Positions 19,621 through 28,435 of a DNA stretch of 64,000 bases are shown here, piece by piece. The DNA is from Bog-532 sp963830385 (GTDB lineage Bacteria; Actinomycetota; Actinomycetes; Streptosporangiales; Streptosporangiaceae). A program made the position numbers and the translations under genes. The notes under the pieces were generated by a model. That model was not told the origin of the DNA. It searched no databases and worked only from the letters and a program-made list of their open reading frames with translations. The first letter of the stretch is position 1, and the number at the start of each line of letters is the position of its first letter. Where the stretch lies: the NCBI GenBank assembly GCA_963830385.1, contig CAWHMD010000008.1, positions 868,001 to 932,000 on the forward strand. Direction: 5' to 3'.

Positions 19621-20958
19621 GTGCCCTGGGTGGCACGTCCGCTGACGAACGGGGTGACCGTGACCTGGACCGATGAACCACTGACGGAGGACGGACTGAC
19701 CGAGGAGACCGCGGCCGCGCACGTGCACGGCATCGCGTTCAAGACCGGTCCGCCGGGCAAGTTCGGCGTTGAACTGGAGTGGCTCGTCCGCGATGCCCGA
19801 GATCCCGCGCTTCCCGTCCCGGCCAAGCGCACGTTCCCGGCCGTGGCCGATCTCACCGCACCGGCCGTTCTTCCCGACCCAGCCGCGCTGCCCTCCGGGA
19901 GCATGCTCACCACGGAGCCCGGCGGCCAGCTGGAACTGAGCTCCGCACCCGCCGACAGCCTGGGCGAGTGCATAACGGCCGTCAGCCGCGAGATGACCAC
20001 GCTGCGCGAGGCAGTGGATCGCGCGGGACTGTGCCTGCAGGGCTACGGCTACGACCCGCTCCGCCCGCCGCACCGGGTGCTCGATCTGCCCCGGTACACG
20101 GCCATGGAGGAGTTCTTCGACCGCAGCGGCCCATGGGGCCGCCAGATGATGTGTAACACCGCGTCGGTCCAGGTCTGCGTGGACGCCGGCCAGGACACCG
20201 CCGGCGCGGGCGGCTACCGCGCGCGGTGGCGGCTGGCCCACCAGATCGGGCCGGTGCTGGTGGCCGCGTTCGCCAACTCCCCTCTCCGGCAGGGCAAGCC
20301 GTCGGGCTGGCGGTCGACCCGGCAGGAGGTCTGGGCCCACCTGGACCCGAGCCGGACCAAGCCGCCACCGGACGGGGACCGCGACCCCCGGGACACCTAC
20401 GTGGACTACGCTCTCGACGCCGACCTGATGCTGGTCCGCCGGGAGGGCTCGCCGTCCTGGAGCGCACCGCCGGGGCTGACGTTCCGGGGCTGGCTGCGGG
20501 GCGCCGGGGAGCGCCGGCCGACGGTCGAGGATCTCACCTATCACCTGTCCACGCTGTTCCCGCCGGTGCGGCCGCGCGGCCACCTGGAGCTGCGCATGAT
20601 CGACGCGCAGCCCGGCGACGACGGCTGGGTCGTGCCCGCCGCGGTGACCTGGGCCCTGTTCGAGGACCCGGAGGCGGCCGACGCCGCCATGGCCGCGGCC
20701 GAGCCGCTCACCTCCGGGAACGGCCAAGTGGGGCACGACGCCGTGCCCGATGGGAACCCGTGGCTCCGGGCGGCCCGCGAAGGGCCGGCCGACCCGCAGA
20801 TCGCGCGGGCCAGCCAGCAGTGTTTCGAGGCGGCCGACGCCGCGCTGGGCCGGGCCAACGCCCCGGACGGTATCCGCCGATCGGTCGCCGACTTCGCCGA
20901 ACGATACGTGCTCACAGGCCGCTGTCCAGCCGACGATCAACTCAAGGGGATGCATTGA
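19621..20958 (+). CDS. egtA: glutamate-cysteine ligase EgtA
   Basis: This makes gamma-glutamylcysteine for ergothioneine synthesis. It has up to 445 aa. The GCS2-type core has FGVELEWLV near residue 45 (metal/ATP Glu), SMLTTEPGGQLELSS, the segment MMCNTASVQVCVD, and RGHLELRMIDAQPGD. The start is uncertain: GTG 19621 is the longest, but GTG 19654 or 19660 fits homologues with a short N-terminus, and none has a strong ribosome site. Its TGA overlaps the egtB TTG start, so translation is coupled. Confidence 0.92.
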   Translation: MPWVARPLTNGVTVTWTDEPLTEDGLTEETAAAHVHGIAFKTGPPGKFGVELEWLVRDARDPALPVPAKRTFPAVADLTAPAVLPDPAALPSGSMLTTEPGGQLELSSAPADSLGECITAVSREMTTLREAVDRAGLCLQGYGYDPLRPPHRVLDLPRYTAMEEFFDRSGPWGRQMMCNTASVQVCVDAGQDTAGAGGYRARWRLAHQIGPVLVAAFANSPLRQGKPSGWRSTRQEVWAHLDPSRTKPPPDGDRDPRDTYVDYALDADLMLVRREGSPSWSAPPGLTFRGWLRGAGERRPTVEDLTYHLSTLFPPVRPRGHLELRMIDAQPGDDGWVVPAAVTWALFEDPEAADAAMAAAEPLTSGNGQVGHDAVPDGNPWLRAAREGPADPQIARASQQCFEAADAALGRANAPDGIRRSVADFAERYVLTGRCPADDQLKGMH

Positions 20959-22316
20959 CCTCGTCACATGAGCTGCCCACCGTCCCGGCCACCACCCTCG
21001 TTACCGCAGAGACCCTGCGGGACGAGATCGCCACCGCCCTGACCGCCGCCCGAGACCGGACCGCGGCGCTCACCGACTGCGTGGACGAGGACGACCTGAT
21101 CCGCCAGCACTCGCCGCTGATGTCCCCGCTGGTGTGGGACCTGGCCCACATCGCCAACCAGGAAGAGCTGTGGCTGCTGCGCGACGTGGGCGGCCAGGAT
21201 CCGATGCACCCGGAGATCGACCCGCTGTACAACGCGTTCGAGCACCCCCGGTCCGAACGGCCCACGCTGCCGCTGCTGCCGCCCGGCGAGGCCCGCAGCT
21301 ACGCCGCCGACGTGCGCGGCCGGGTGCTGGACGTGCTGGAGCGGGCCTCGTTCAGCGGCCGCCGCCTGGTCACCGGCGGGTTCGCGTTCGGCATGATCGT
21401 CCAGCACGAGCAGCAGCACGACGAGACCATGCTCATCACCCACCAGCTGCGCAAGGGCGCGCCGGTGCTGACCGCGCCGCCGGCCGCCCCGGCCCCGGCC
21501 GACGCCATCAGCCTGCCGGCCGAGGTGCTGGTGCCGGGCGGCCCGTTCACCATGGGCACCTCGACCGAGCCGTGGGCGCTGGACAACGAGCGGCCAGCCC
21601 ACACCGTGGCCGTGGCGCCGTTTTTTATCGACACCACGCCGGTGACCAACGCCGCCTACCAGGCGTTCATCGCCGACGGCGGGTACGACGACCCGCGGTT
21701 CTGGACGCCGGAGGGCTGGGACCACCGCCAGCGGGCCGGGCTGACCGCCCCGATGACCTGGCGCCGGGACGGCCGCCAGTGGGTCCGCACCGCCTTCGGG
21801 CTGACCGAACCGGTCCAGCCGGCCGAGCCGGTCCTGCACGTGAGCTGGTACGAGGCGGACGCCTACGCTCGCTGGGCGGGCCGCCGCCTGCCGACCGAGG
21901 CCGAATGGGAAAAGGCCGCCCGCTTCGACCCGGTGACCGGGCTGTCCCGGCGGTTCCCGTGGGGCGATGACGCACCGACGGCCGAGCACGCCAACCTGGG
22001 CCAGGCCCACCTGCGCCCGGCCCCGGCTGGCGCCTACCCCGCGGGGGCGGCTCCCTGCGGCGCCCGGCAGCTGATCGGCGACGTATGGGAGTGGACGTCG
22101 AGCGACCTTCTCCCCTACCCCGGCTTCGAGGCCTGGCCGTACCGCGAGTACTCCGAGGTGTTCTTCGGGCCCGAGTACAAGGTGCTGCGGGGCGGGTCGT
22201 TCGCGGTCAGCCCAGCGCTCAGCCGGGCCACCTTCCGGAACTGGGACTACCCGATCCGGCGGCAGATCTTCGCCGGCTTCCGCACCGCCCGCACCGCCAC
22301 CCCGGAGGCTTCCTGA
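20955..22316 (+). CDS. egtB: ergothioneine sulfoxide synthase EgtB
   Basis: An iron enzyme joining hercynine and gamma-glutamylcysteine with O2. It has 453 aa from TTG 20955, overlapping the egtA stop (TTGA). The DinB-like N-terminal domain carries the iron ligands His65 (WDLAH) and His151/His155 (HEQQH). The C-terminal FGE-sulfatase domain starts near GGPFTMGTS. Asp431 and Arg435 (NWDYPIRR) match the gamma-glutamylcysteine-binding pair of type I EgtB. This argues for the sulfur substrate and against a SenA-type selenosugar enzyme. Confidence 0.95.
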   Translation: MTSSHELPTVPATTLVTAETLRDEIATALTAARDRTAALTDCVDEDDLIRQHSPLMSPLVWDLAHIANQEELWLLRDVGGQDPMHPEIDPLYNAFEHPRSERPTLPLLPPGEARSYAADVRGRVLDVLERASFSGRRLVTGGFAFGMIVQHEQQHDETMLITHQLRKGAPVLTAPPAAPAPADAISLPAEVLVPGGPFTMGTSTEPWALDNERPAHTVAVAPFFIDTTPVTNAAYQAFIADGGYDDPRFWTPEGWDHRQRAGLTAPMTWRRDGRQWVRTAFGLTEPVQPAEPVLHVSWYEADAYARWAGRRLPTEAEWEKAARFDPVTGLSRRFPWGDDAPTAEHANLGQAHLRPAPAGAYPAGAAPCGARQLIGDVWEWTSSDLLPYPGFEAWPYREYSEVFFGPEYKVLRGGSFAVSPALSRATFRNWDYPIRRQIFAGFRTARTATPEAS

Positions 22317-23176
22317 TGTGCCGGCACCTGGCCTACCTGGGCCCGGCGGTCAGCCTGCGGGAAGCGATCATCGACCCCCCGTACGGCCTGTACCGGCAGG
22401 CGTGGGCGCCGAAGATGATGCGCGGCAGCGGCACCATGAACGTCGACGGCTTCGGGGCCGGCTGGTACGCCGACGGCGACCCGGTCCCGGCCCGCTACCG
22501 GAACTCCGGGCCGATCTGGGCCGATCCGTCGTTCGCCGACCTGACCCGGGTCACCCGCAGCGGTGCGCTGCTGGCCGCGGTCAGGGACGCGAGCGCCGGC
22601 ACCGAGCCCAGCGCGTCGGCGACGTCGCCGTTCGGCGCCGGCCACTGGCTGTTCAGCCACAACGGCGCGCTGGTGGGCTGGCCGGGCACGGCCGCCGGGC
22701 TGGCGGCCACGCTCAGCCCGCTGGAGCTGCTCAACCTGGACGCCCGGGTCGATTCGGCGCTGCTGTGGGCGCTGACGCTGAAGCAGCTGCGCGACGGTGC
22801 GGCCCCCGACGAAGCCCTGGCCACGGTGATCGGCCTGCTCGACCAGGCCGGTGTGGCCGGCCGGTTCAACTTCCTGCTCACCGACGGCCACGCGATCGCG
22901 GCCACCACCGCAGGCCACTCGCTGTTCTACCGGCAGGGCCACGCGGACGGGGCGGACAGCGTGACGGTGGCGTCCGAGCCGGCCGACGACGACCCGGCCT
23001 GGACCGAGGTCCCGGACCGGTCCCTGCTCACCGCGACCGTCAGCGACGTGAAGGTCCGCATCCTGCCGGTGCCGCCGGAAGTCACCGCCGACAGCCCCGA
23101 GCGCGTCCAGCACGGCAGCTTCCCCGCAGGCATGGCCGCCACCTCCAGTCCCGACGGAAGGAACCCCAGTCAATGA
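22316..23176 (+). CDS. egtC: gamma-glutamyl-hercynylcysteine sulfoxide hydrolase EgtC
   Basis: A class II glutamine-amidotransferase-fold hydrolase of 286 aa that removes glutamate from the EgtB product. The nucleophile is the N-terminal Cys2 (MCRHLAYLG), exposed after loss of Met1. The family motifs DGFGAGWY and FSHNGALVGW are present. The ATG shares bases with the egtB stop (TGATG), and the stop overlaps the egtD start (ATGA). The Ser/Pro/Asp tail beyond residue ~260 is likely disordered. Confidence 0.94.
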   Translation: MCRHLAYLGPAVSLREAIIDPPYGLYRQAWAPKMMRGSGTMNVDGFGAGWYADGDPVPARYRNSGPIWADPSFADLTRVTRSGALLAAVRDASAGTEPSASATSPFGAGHWLFSHNGALVGWPGTAAGLAATLSPLELLNLDARVDSALLWALTLKQLRDGAAPDEALATVIGLLDQAGVAGRFNFLLTDGHAIAATTAGHSLFYRQGHADGADSVTVASEPADDDPAWTEVPDRSLLTATVSDVKVRILPVPPEVTADSPERVQHGSFPAGMAATSSPDGRNPSQ

Positions 23177-24183
23177 CGACCTCGCTGCACGTTGAGCGAC
23201 GTCTGCCCGCCGACTTCCTGGCCGATTCACTGCGTGCCGACGCGCGGGCCGGGCTGACCGCCACCCCCAAGACGCTGCCGCCCAAGTGGTTCTACGACGC
23301 GGCCGGCAGCGAGCTGTTCGAGAAGATCACCGCGCTGCCCGAGTACTACCCGACCCGCGCCGAGCGGGAGATCCTGCAGGCGCGGGCAGCTCATATTGCC
23401 GCCGCGAGCCGGGCCGCGACCCTGGTCGAGCTGGGCTCGGGTTCGTCGGTGAAGACCCGGCTGCTGATCGGCGCGCTGCGCTCGGGCGGCACCCTGCGCC
23501 AGTACGTGCCGGTCGACGTCAGCGAGCCGGCCCTGCTGGCGGCGGCCAGCGCCCTGTTCAGCGACTACCCGGGCCTCGAGGTGAGTGGGGTGGTGTCCGA
23601 CTTCGAGGACTACCTGGGCCCGGACGGTGACGGCGAGGCCGGGGCCCTGGAGGCTGAGGCGGGCGGCGGCCCGCGGATGGTCGCGTTCCTGGGCGGCACG
23701 ATCGGCAACCTGCTCCCGGACGAGCGGGCCTCGTTCCTGGCCCGCGTCCGCTCCGGCCTGACGGCCGGGGACACCCTGCTGCTCGGCACCGACCTGGTGA
23801 AGGACCCGGCCGTGCTGGTGGCCGCCTACGACGACGAGGCCGGCGTCACCGCCGCGTTCAACAAGAACGTGCTGTCGGTCCTCAACCACGAGCTGGGCGC
23901 CGATTTCGACCTCGACCGGTTCGAGCACGTGGCCCGCTGGGACCCCGACCAGGAGTGGATCGAGATGCGGCTGCGCTCGGCCGGCCCGCAGACCGTGCAC
24001 CTGCCCGCCGTCAACCTGACCGTCGAATTCGCCGACGGTGAGGAGATGCGCACCGAGGTCAGCGCGAAGTTCCGGCGCGAGGGGGTGGAACGGGAGCTGA
24101 CCGGGGCCGGGTTCGCGCTGGAGCACTGGTGGACCGACCCGGAGGGGCGCTTCGGCCTGTCGCTGGCCCGGCCCGCCGGCTGA
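23173..24183 (+). CDS. egtD: L-histidine N-alpha-methyltransferase EgtD
   Basis: A SAM-dependent enzyme that trimethylates histidine to hercynine, the first committed step. It has 336 aa. The SAM-binding motifs are LVELGSGSSVKT, PVDVSEPALL and FLGGTIGNL. The histidine-pocket segment MRTEVSAKF is near residue 300. An acidic Gly/Glu-rich loop (about 155-167) is slightly longer than in the mycobacterial protein. It is the last egt gene. No egtE lies nearby, and in such genomes the last C-S cleavage is often done by an unlinked enzyme. Confidence 0.95.
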   Translation: MTTSLHVERRLPADFLADSLRADARAGLTATPKTLPPKWFYDAAGSELFEKITALPEYYPTRAEREILQARAAHIAAASRAATLVELGSGSSVKTRLLIGALRSGGTLRQYVPVDVSEPALLAAASALFSDYPGLEVSGVVSDFEDYLGPDGDGEAGALEAEAGGGPRMVAFLGGTIGNLLPDERASFLARVRSGLTAGDTLLLGTDLVKDPAVLVAAYDDEAGVTAAFNKNVLSVLNHELGADFDLDRFEHVARWDPDQEWIEMRLRSAGPQTVHLPAVNLTVEFADGEEMRTEVSAKFRREGVERELTGAGFALEHWWTDPEGRFGLSLARPAG

Positions 24184-24239
24184 TCACCAGTCCGCAGCCG
24201 CCCGGTCACCCACCGTCTACCGCGGGAGGCTGGTGTGAA

Positions 24240-24270
24240 GCATTGCATGCCATTGTGAGGCATTACATGC
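24240..24270. promoter_or_regulatory. direct repeats before the mini-GntR gene
   Basis: GCATTGCATGC (24240-24250) and GCATTACATGC (24260-24270) differ by one base and start 20 bp apart, on one face of the helix. The stretch is AT-richer than its surroundings and precedes the GntR-type gene by about 40 bp. It is a candidate autoregulatory operator. Confidence 0.45.
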
Positions 24271-24307
24271 GTAATCGCAGGTCAACGGTGCCCTACGGTA
24301 TGCAGTT

Positions 24308-24565
24308 GTGGTGGATGATCAAGGCCCGGACATCGTGCACGAGGGCCCGACGCCGATCTACGTGCAGATCGTGGACTACATCACGGCCCACATCGAGTCC
24401 GGCGACTGGGAGCCCGGCCACCGCCTGCCCGCCGAGCGGGCCATGGCCGAACGCTGGGGCGTCGCCTACCTCACCATCCGGCGGGCCATGGCCGAGCTCC
24501 GCGATCGCGGCCTGATCGTCAGCGTCCAGGGCCGCGGCACCTACGTGAAGGACCCCAAGCGCTGA
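24308..24565 (+). CDS. minimal GntR-type DNA-binding protein, 85 aa
   Basis: This is only the GntR winged helix: PIYVQIVDYITAHIESGDW, then RLPAERAMAERWGVAYLTIRRAM and the wing GLIVSVQGRGTYV. No effector domain follows, so it is shorter even than YtrA-type members. It starts at GTG 24308 or GTG 24311. Its TGA overlaps the next ATG, so it is coupled to a monooxygenase-fold gene. It may work as a simple dimeric repressor of its own operon, or need a partner for signal sensing. Confidence 0.88.
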   Translation: MVDDQGPDIVHEGPTPIYVQIVDYITAHIESGDWEPGHRLPAERAMAERWGVAYLTIRRAMAELRDRGLIVSVQGRGTYVKDPKR

Positions 24566-24891
24566 TGTCCCCGCCCGCCCCGCACCCCCGGTTCGCGCAG
24601 CACACCCGGCTGGTCGCCGCGCCCGGTAAGCGCGATGAGCTGGTGGCCAAGTTCCTGGAGGCGGCCGAGATCCAGCGCGACAACCCCGCCTGCGAGCTGA
24701 TGCTGGTCAGCACCGCGCCGGACGCGCCCGACGTCGTCTACCTGACCGAGATCTGGTCGGCCGAAGACGCCTGGGAGCAGGCCCGCCGCCGCCCGGAGAT
24801 CCAGGCCTGGGCCGCCTCCATGCCCGGCCTGGTCGGCGGCCCTCCGCAGAGCGCCCGGCTCGAGATCGCAGGCGGCACCGGCCTTGGCTGA
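24565..24891 (+). CDS. antibiotic biosynthesis monooxygenase (ABM) domain protein
   Basis: A 108-aa dimeric alpha/beta-barrel domain of the ABM/YgiN type. It is recognised from RLVAAPGKRDELVAKFLEAAEI, VYLTEIWSAEDAWEQ and the C-terminal strand. Members include quinol monooxygenases and many proteins of unknown activity. It overlaps the GntR stop by TGATG, and its own end overlaps the next gene by 8 bp, so the three genes form a tight unit. The substrate is unknown. Confidence 0.85.
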   Translation: MSPPAPHPRFAQHTRLVAAPGKRDELVAKFLEAAEIQRDNPACELMLVSTAPDAPDVVYLTEIWSAEDAWEQARRRPEIQAWAASMPGLVGGPPQSARLEIAGGTGLG

Positions 24892-25660
24892 CCGGCGGCT
24901 GAGCGTGCTGCACTGGAACATTCATTCGTGGCGGGACGACCGGGAGGCGCCGAACGAGTGGGCGGTGGAGGGGCTGATCGGCGACCTGCGGCCCGACGCG
25001 GTCTCGCTCACCGAGGTCAGCACGGCGTGGGGCGAGGCCGGGCCGCTGAGCGAGATCGCCGGCCGGCTGAAGTACCGGTGGGTGTTCGTGCCGACGCTGG
25101 AGTACCGCGGGGAGCCGGCCACCGAGGGGTACGGCAACGCGCTGCTGACCCGGTTGCCGATCCTGGCCGTGCAGCAGTGGCGGGTGCACTCCCCCGACCG
25201 GTACGCGGACAACGAGCCGTCCGAGCCGCGGACGGTGGCGCTGGCCCGGCTGGAGGTGGCCGGCACGCCGGTCTGGGTGGGCGCCACCCACCTCCCGGCC
25301 AACCAGGAAGCGGACCGGTCACGGGCGCTGACGCGGCTGGCCGCGCTGCTGCGCCAGCTGGACCCGCCCTGGCTGGTGTGCGGGGACTTCAACACGGCCG
25401 TGAAGACCTGGCGGGACGAGCTGCCGGAGGGCGTCACGGTGGTGCCCAGGTGGCGGAAGGCCACGTTCCCCACGCGGCCCCGCCCGGTCCGGGCGATCGA
25501 CTACGCCCTGGTCTCCCCCGGGCTGACCGCCCGTGGGCACGCGGTCAGAAGAAAAGGGTCCGACCACCGGGCGGTCTACGTCACCGCTCGTCTGGACGGC
25601 CGGGCCGGTGGGGAAGGAACCAGCGGCTCCTCCCCCACCGCGCCCGCGGGCGTGAGCTAG
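24884..25660 (+). CDS. endonuclease/exonuclease/phosphatase family protein
   Basis: A 258-aa EEP-fold hydrolase, probably Mg-dependent. Signatures are LHWNIHSWRDD near the start (Asn metal ligand), SLTEVS (Glu), THLPANQEA, CGDFNTA (Asp/Asn) and the terminal KGSDHRAV His-Asp. No signal peptide is seen, so it is intracellular; the substrate may be a phosphoester or nucleic acid. The TTG 24884 start overlaps the ABM gene. Its 3' end overlaps the dead glucanase on the other strand by 4 bp. Confidence 0.87.
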   Translation: MADRRLSVLHWNIHSWRDDREAPNEWAVEGLIGDLRPDAVSLTEVSTAWGEAGPLSEIAGRLKYRWVFVPTLEYRGEPATEGYGNALLTRLPILAVQQWRVHSPDRYADNEPSEPRTVALARLEVAGTPVWVGATHLPANQEADRSRALTRLAALLRQLDPPWLVCGDFNTAVKTWRDELPEGVTVVPRWRKATFPTRPRPVRAIDYALVSPGLTARGHAVRRKGSDHRAVYVTARLDGRAGGEGTSGSSPTAPAGVS

Positions 25661-27998
25661 CTGGCGTAGGCCTGCAGCTCGGAGAGCTGGCCGGCGGGCC
25701 AGCCGGAGTTGGCGGTGAAGGTCAGCCGCAGGTAGCGGGTGGTGGCGGCGGTGAACGTGATCGTCACCGTGTTGCCGGTGGACGGGTTGAAGGTGTAGCC
25801 GGCCGACCCGGCCAGGGTGGTGAAGGTCGAGCCGTCGGTGCTGCCGGAGATCGACAGCGTCTAGGTCCTGGTTCCCCACGCCGACGACGGAGGCAGGTCC
25901 ATGACCACCCCGCCGACGCTCTGGGCCGAGCCCAGGTCAACCTGGATCCATTGCGGGAAGGCGTTGTCGGTGCTCTCCCAGTAGGTGCTGGCGTTCCCGT
26001 CCACCGCGTTGCCGGGCGAATACGTCTGGGTGGAGCCGCTGGCGGTGGCGGGCTGGTTGAGCGACAGGTCCGAGCAGGGGTTGGTCGGTGGCGGGGGCGG
26101 CGGGGTGGTGCCGCCTCCGCCGCCCGCGCTGGGCGGCAGGCCTACCGGGCTGGCGTAGCTGGTCAGGACGGGGGTGGTGCTCCAGCCCGAGTTGCCGCTG
26201 CCCAGGTTGAAGGTGAACGTCCCGGCCGTGTCGTTCGGGTAGCCGTAGTTGTAGGTGCCGGCTACGCCTACGTTGGTGGCGGTGACGCCGCTGACGCTGG
26301 CCGAGCCGGTGGTCTCGGCCTGGAAGACCGTGGTGCCGGTCCAGTCGACGGTGTCGTCGCTGAAGTTCAGACCGGTGACCGCGTACCCTTCGCCGCCGCC
26401 GCCGACGATCTCGAACGCCTCGTACGGGCTGTCGTCGATGGTATTGCCGGTGACGTTGACGGTCACGCCGGAGAACGCATAGTCGTAGGCGTCGAACCGC
26501 ATGGCGCCCATGGCGTGGCCCCAGTTCGGGTTCATGGCCCCAGTACGGATGAGCGTGTTGCCGGAGACGGTGATCGTGCCGGACAGCGGCGCGAAGCCCG
26601 GCGACAGGAACTGCTCGTTGGAGATGGCCAGGCCGCTGCCGAGCGGCTGGGTGTCCATGATCACGTTGCCGGTGATCGTGTTGTTGGAGCCGCCGTAGTC
26701 GGCGATGCCGTTGGCCAGGTTGGGCTGCTCGATGGTGTTGTCGCTGAACGTGATGCCCGAGTCGGCGGCCGGATAGGACCAGATCGCCAGCCGTCGTCAC
26801 CGGTGTTGCGGATGAAGTTGTTGGTGACGGTCGAGTTGGCCGCGTTGCCGTTGAAGTTCAGCCCGTCGGCGTCGGTCGACAGCACCACGGAGTTCTCCAC
26901 GGTGACGTTGGTGTTGCCGTACTGCAGCCAGAAGCCGACGTTGGTGTCCTGGATCCACAGGCCGCTGACGGTCGCGCCGGTGCCGAGCGACCCATTGATC
27001 GCGTTGGCCGAACTGTCGTCGTGCCGCCCCACGGTGGAGCCCATGATCGCGAAGCCGCTCAGGTTGACCGGGCCGGGCACCGCCGAGGTGTTGTTGATGA
27101 ACTCGTTGGTCTTGATCGAGGTGTACCAGTCCCCCGCGCCCACGATCGTGGCCTTGCTGACCTGCAGTGGCGAGCTGATCAGGTAGGTGCCGGCCGGGAT
27201 CCAGACCGAGTCCCCGGCGTTGGTGGCGGCGGAGATCGCGCTGTTGAACGCGCTGGTGGAGTCGGCGTTGCCGGTTGGATCGGCGCCCTGGCTGACCACC
27301 GAGACCGAGTTCGCGGGCTGGCTGGCGGCGGCCGGGACGCTGAGGAAGTCCATCACGTCGATCGTCACCGGCGTGACGTCGCCCGAGTTGACCTGGAGGG
27401 TGACGGTCGAGCCGGCCGCGATGGACGACGACAGCAGCATCCGCGCGTCGTTGAAGAAATGATGCGTCTTGCTGCCGGCGATGTTGCCGGTCGTGACGTA
27501 AGCATAGGCCGAGGTCAGCGACAGCTTCGAGTTCTGCTGGGTGCCGTCGACGTAGACCGACAGTGTGCCGGACGATCCCTGGCTGAGCGCGTAGCTGACG
27601 TCGAAGGCGTTGGCGGTCGCGGTGGTGGTGAACGTGATCGACTGGCCCTGCCCGGTGAGCTGCACGGCTTCCCGGCCGACCGCCTCGGTGGCCAGGTCAC
27701 CCTGGGTGTAGTCCGGGCCGATGACCTTGCCGCCGCTGGTCGAGGCGTTCGCGCCGACCGCGAGGTCCTCGGTCATCCCGGTCACGGTCGCACCGGCGTT
27801 CTTCGGCAGCCCCAGCGGCGCGGCAGCGGGCCGGCTGGTCGCGCTCTGGTGAGTACCGGCCGGGATGGAGGCGGCGGCGAGCGAGGCCACCCCGGCCGTG
27901 AGCCCGGCCGCGGTGAGGACGGCGGCGGCCCCGGCCAGCACGCGGGTGCGGAGCCTGGACGGCGTTGCTGGTGGTCCCCCTGGATATTGCGTAGGCAT
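25657..27998 (-). pseudogene. secreted GH87-like (mycodextranase type) beta-helix glucanase, frameshifted and interrupted
   Basis: When repaired it encodes 780 aa. In order it has a signal peptide (Arg-rich n-region, hydrophobic core to about residue 40), a CBM-like beta-sandwich (~70-195), a right-handed beta-helix with SQGADPTGNADSTSAFNSAI and NTGDDG, a Pro/Gly linker, and an F5/8-type C (discoidin) domain ending ELQAYAS. There are two lesions. One base is missing at 26790/26791: GDDG should continue LAIWSYPAAD but reads WRSGPI. An amber TAG at 25861-25863 lies in the discoidin domain, most simply a CAG-to-TAG change. Adding one base makes the length divisible by three. The GH87 (alpha-1,3-glucanase) call is by resemblance. 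ATG 27998 is the likely start. Confidence 0.85.
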
Positions 27999-28435
27999 GT
28001 CTGCCACACCTTCCCTTCGCTGGGCTGGTAAGGCCTGACCTGCACGAGCCGTGGGGCGCGTGGTCGCCACTGGTGCTGTCGGTACGGGCGTCGCCGTCGA
28101 GCGGCCACCGGCACGGGTCTCCGCTGGCCTGCGAAGCCATGCCGGATGTCGCTACGAGCACCCGCCAGGGCACTGCCCCAAATTCTAAGTTTTTCAACAG
28201 AATTTAGCAATACTAGAACTTTTAATGGCAAGAATCGAATGGCCGGCCGCAGGTGGGACACGACTACCTGTTGAGGACTGCTGCATTCTGAGGCTTCGAC
28301 GATCGTGAGATGGCTCGGAACGAGGCACACTTCTTGCTGTTATCTGCGGGGATGGGCGCGGGTGGCCCGGGACGGGCAGCGTGCGACGACACGTGTCCCC
28401 GCCGTCCCGGACCAGCCCTCCGTGCCGTCCGCCGG
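27999..28435. other. upstream region of the glucanase pseudogene
   Basis: This is 437 bp between the GH13 stop and the glucanase start, with no convincing gene. An AT-rich patch at 28188-28240 is the lowest-GC stretch in the neighbourhood and is a plausible promoter for the minus-strand glucanase. I see no TTGCAA palindrome like the one before the binding-protein gene. So the glucanase either has its own control or lost its operator. Confidence 0.5.

Noticed and set aside
21299..22010. minus-strand ORFs over the egt genes
   Set aside because: Shadows of egtB and egtC in other frames, rich in Arg/Gly/Pro and without motifs.
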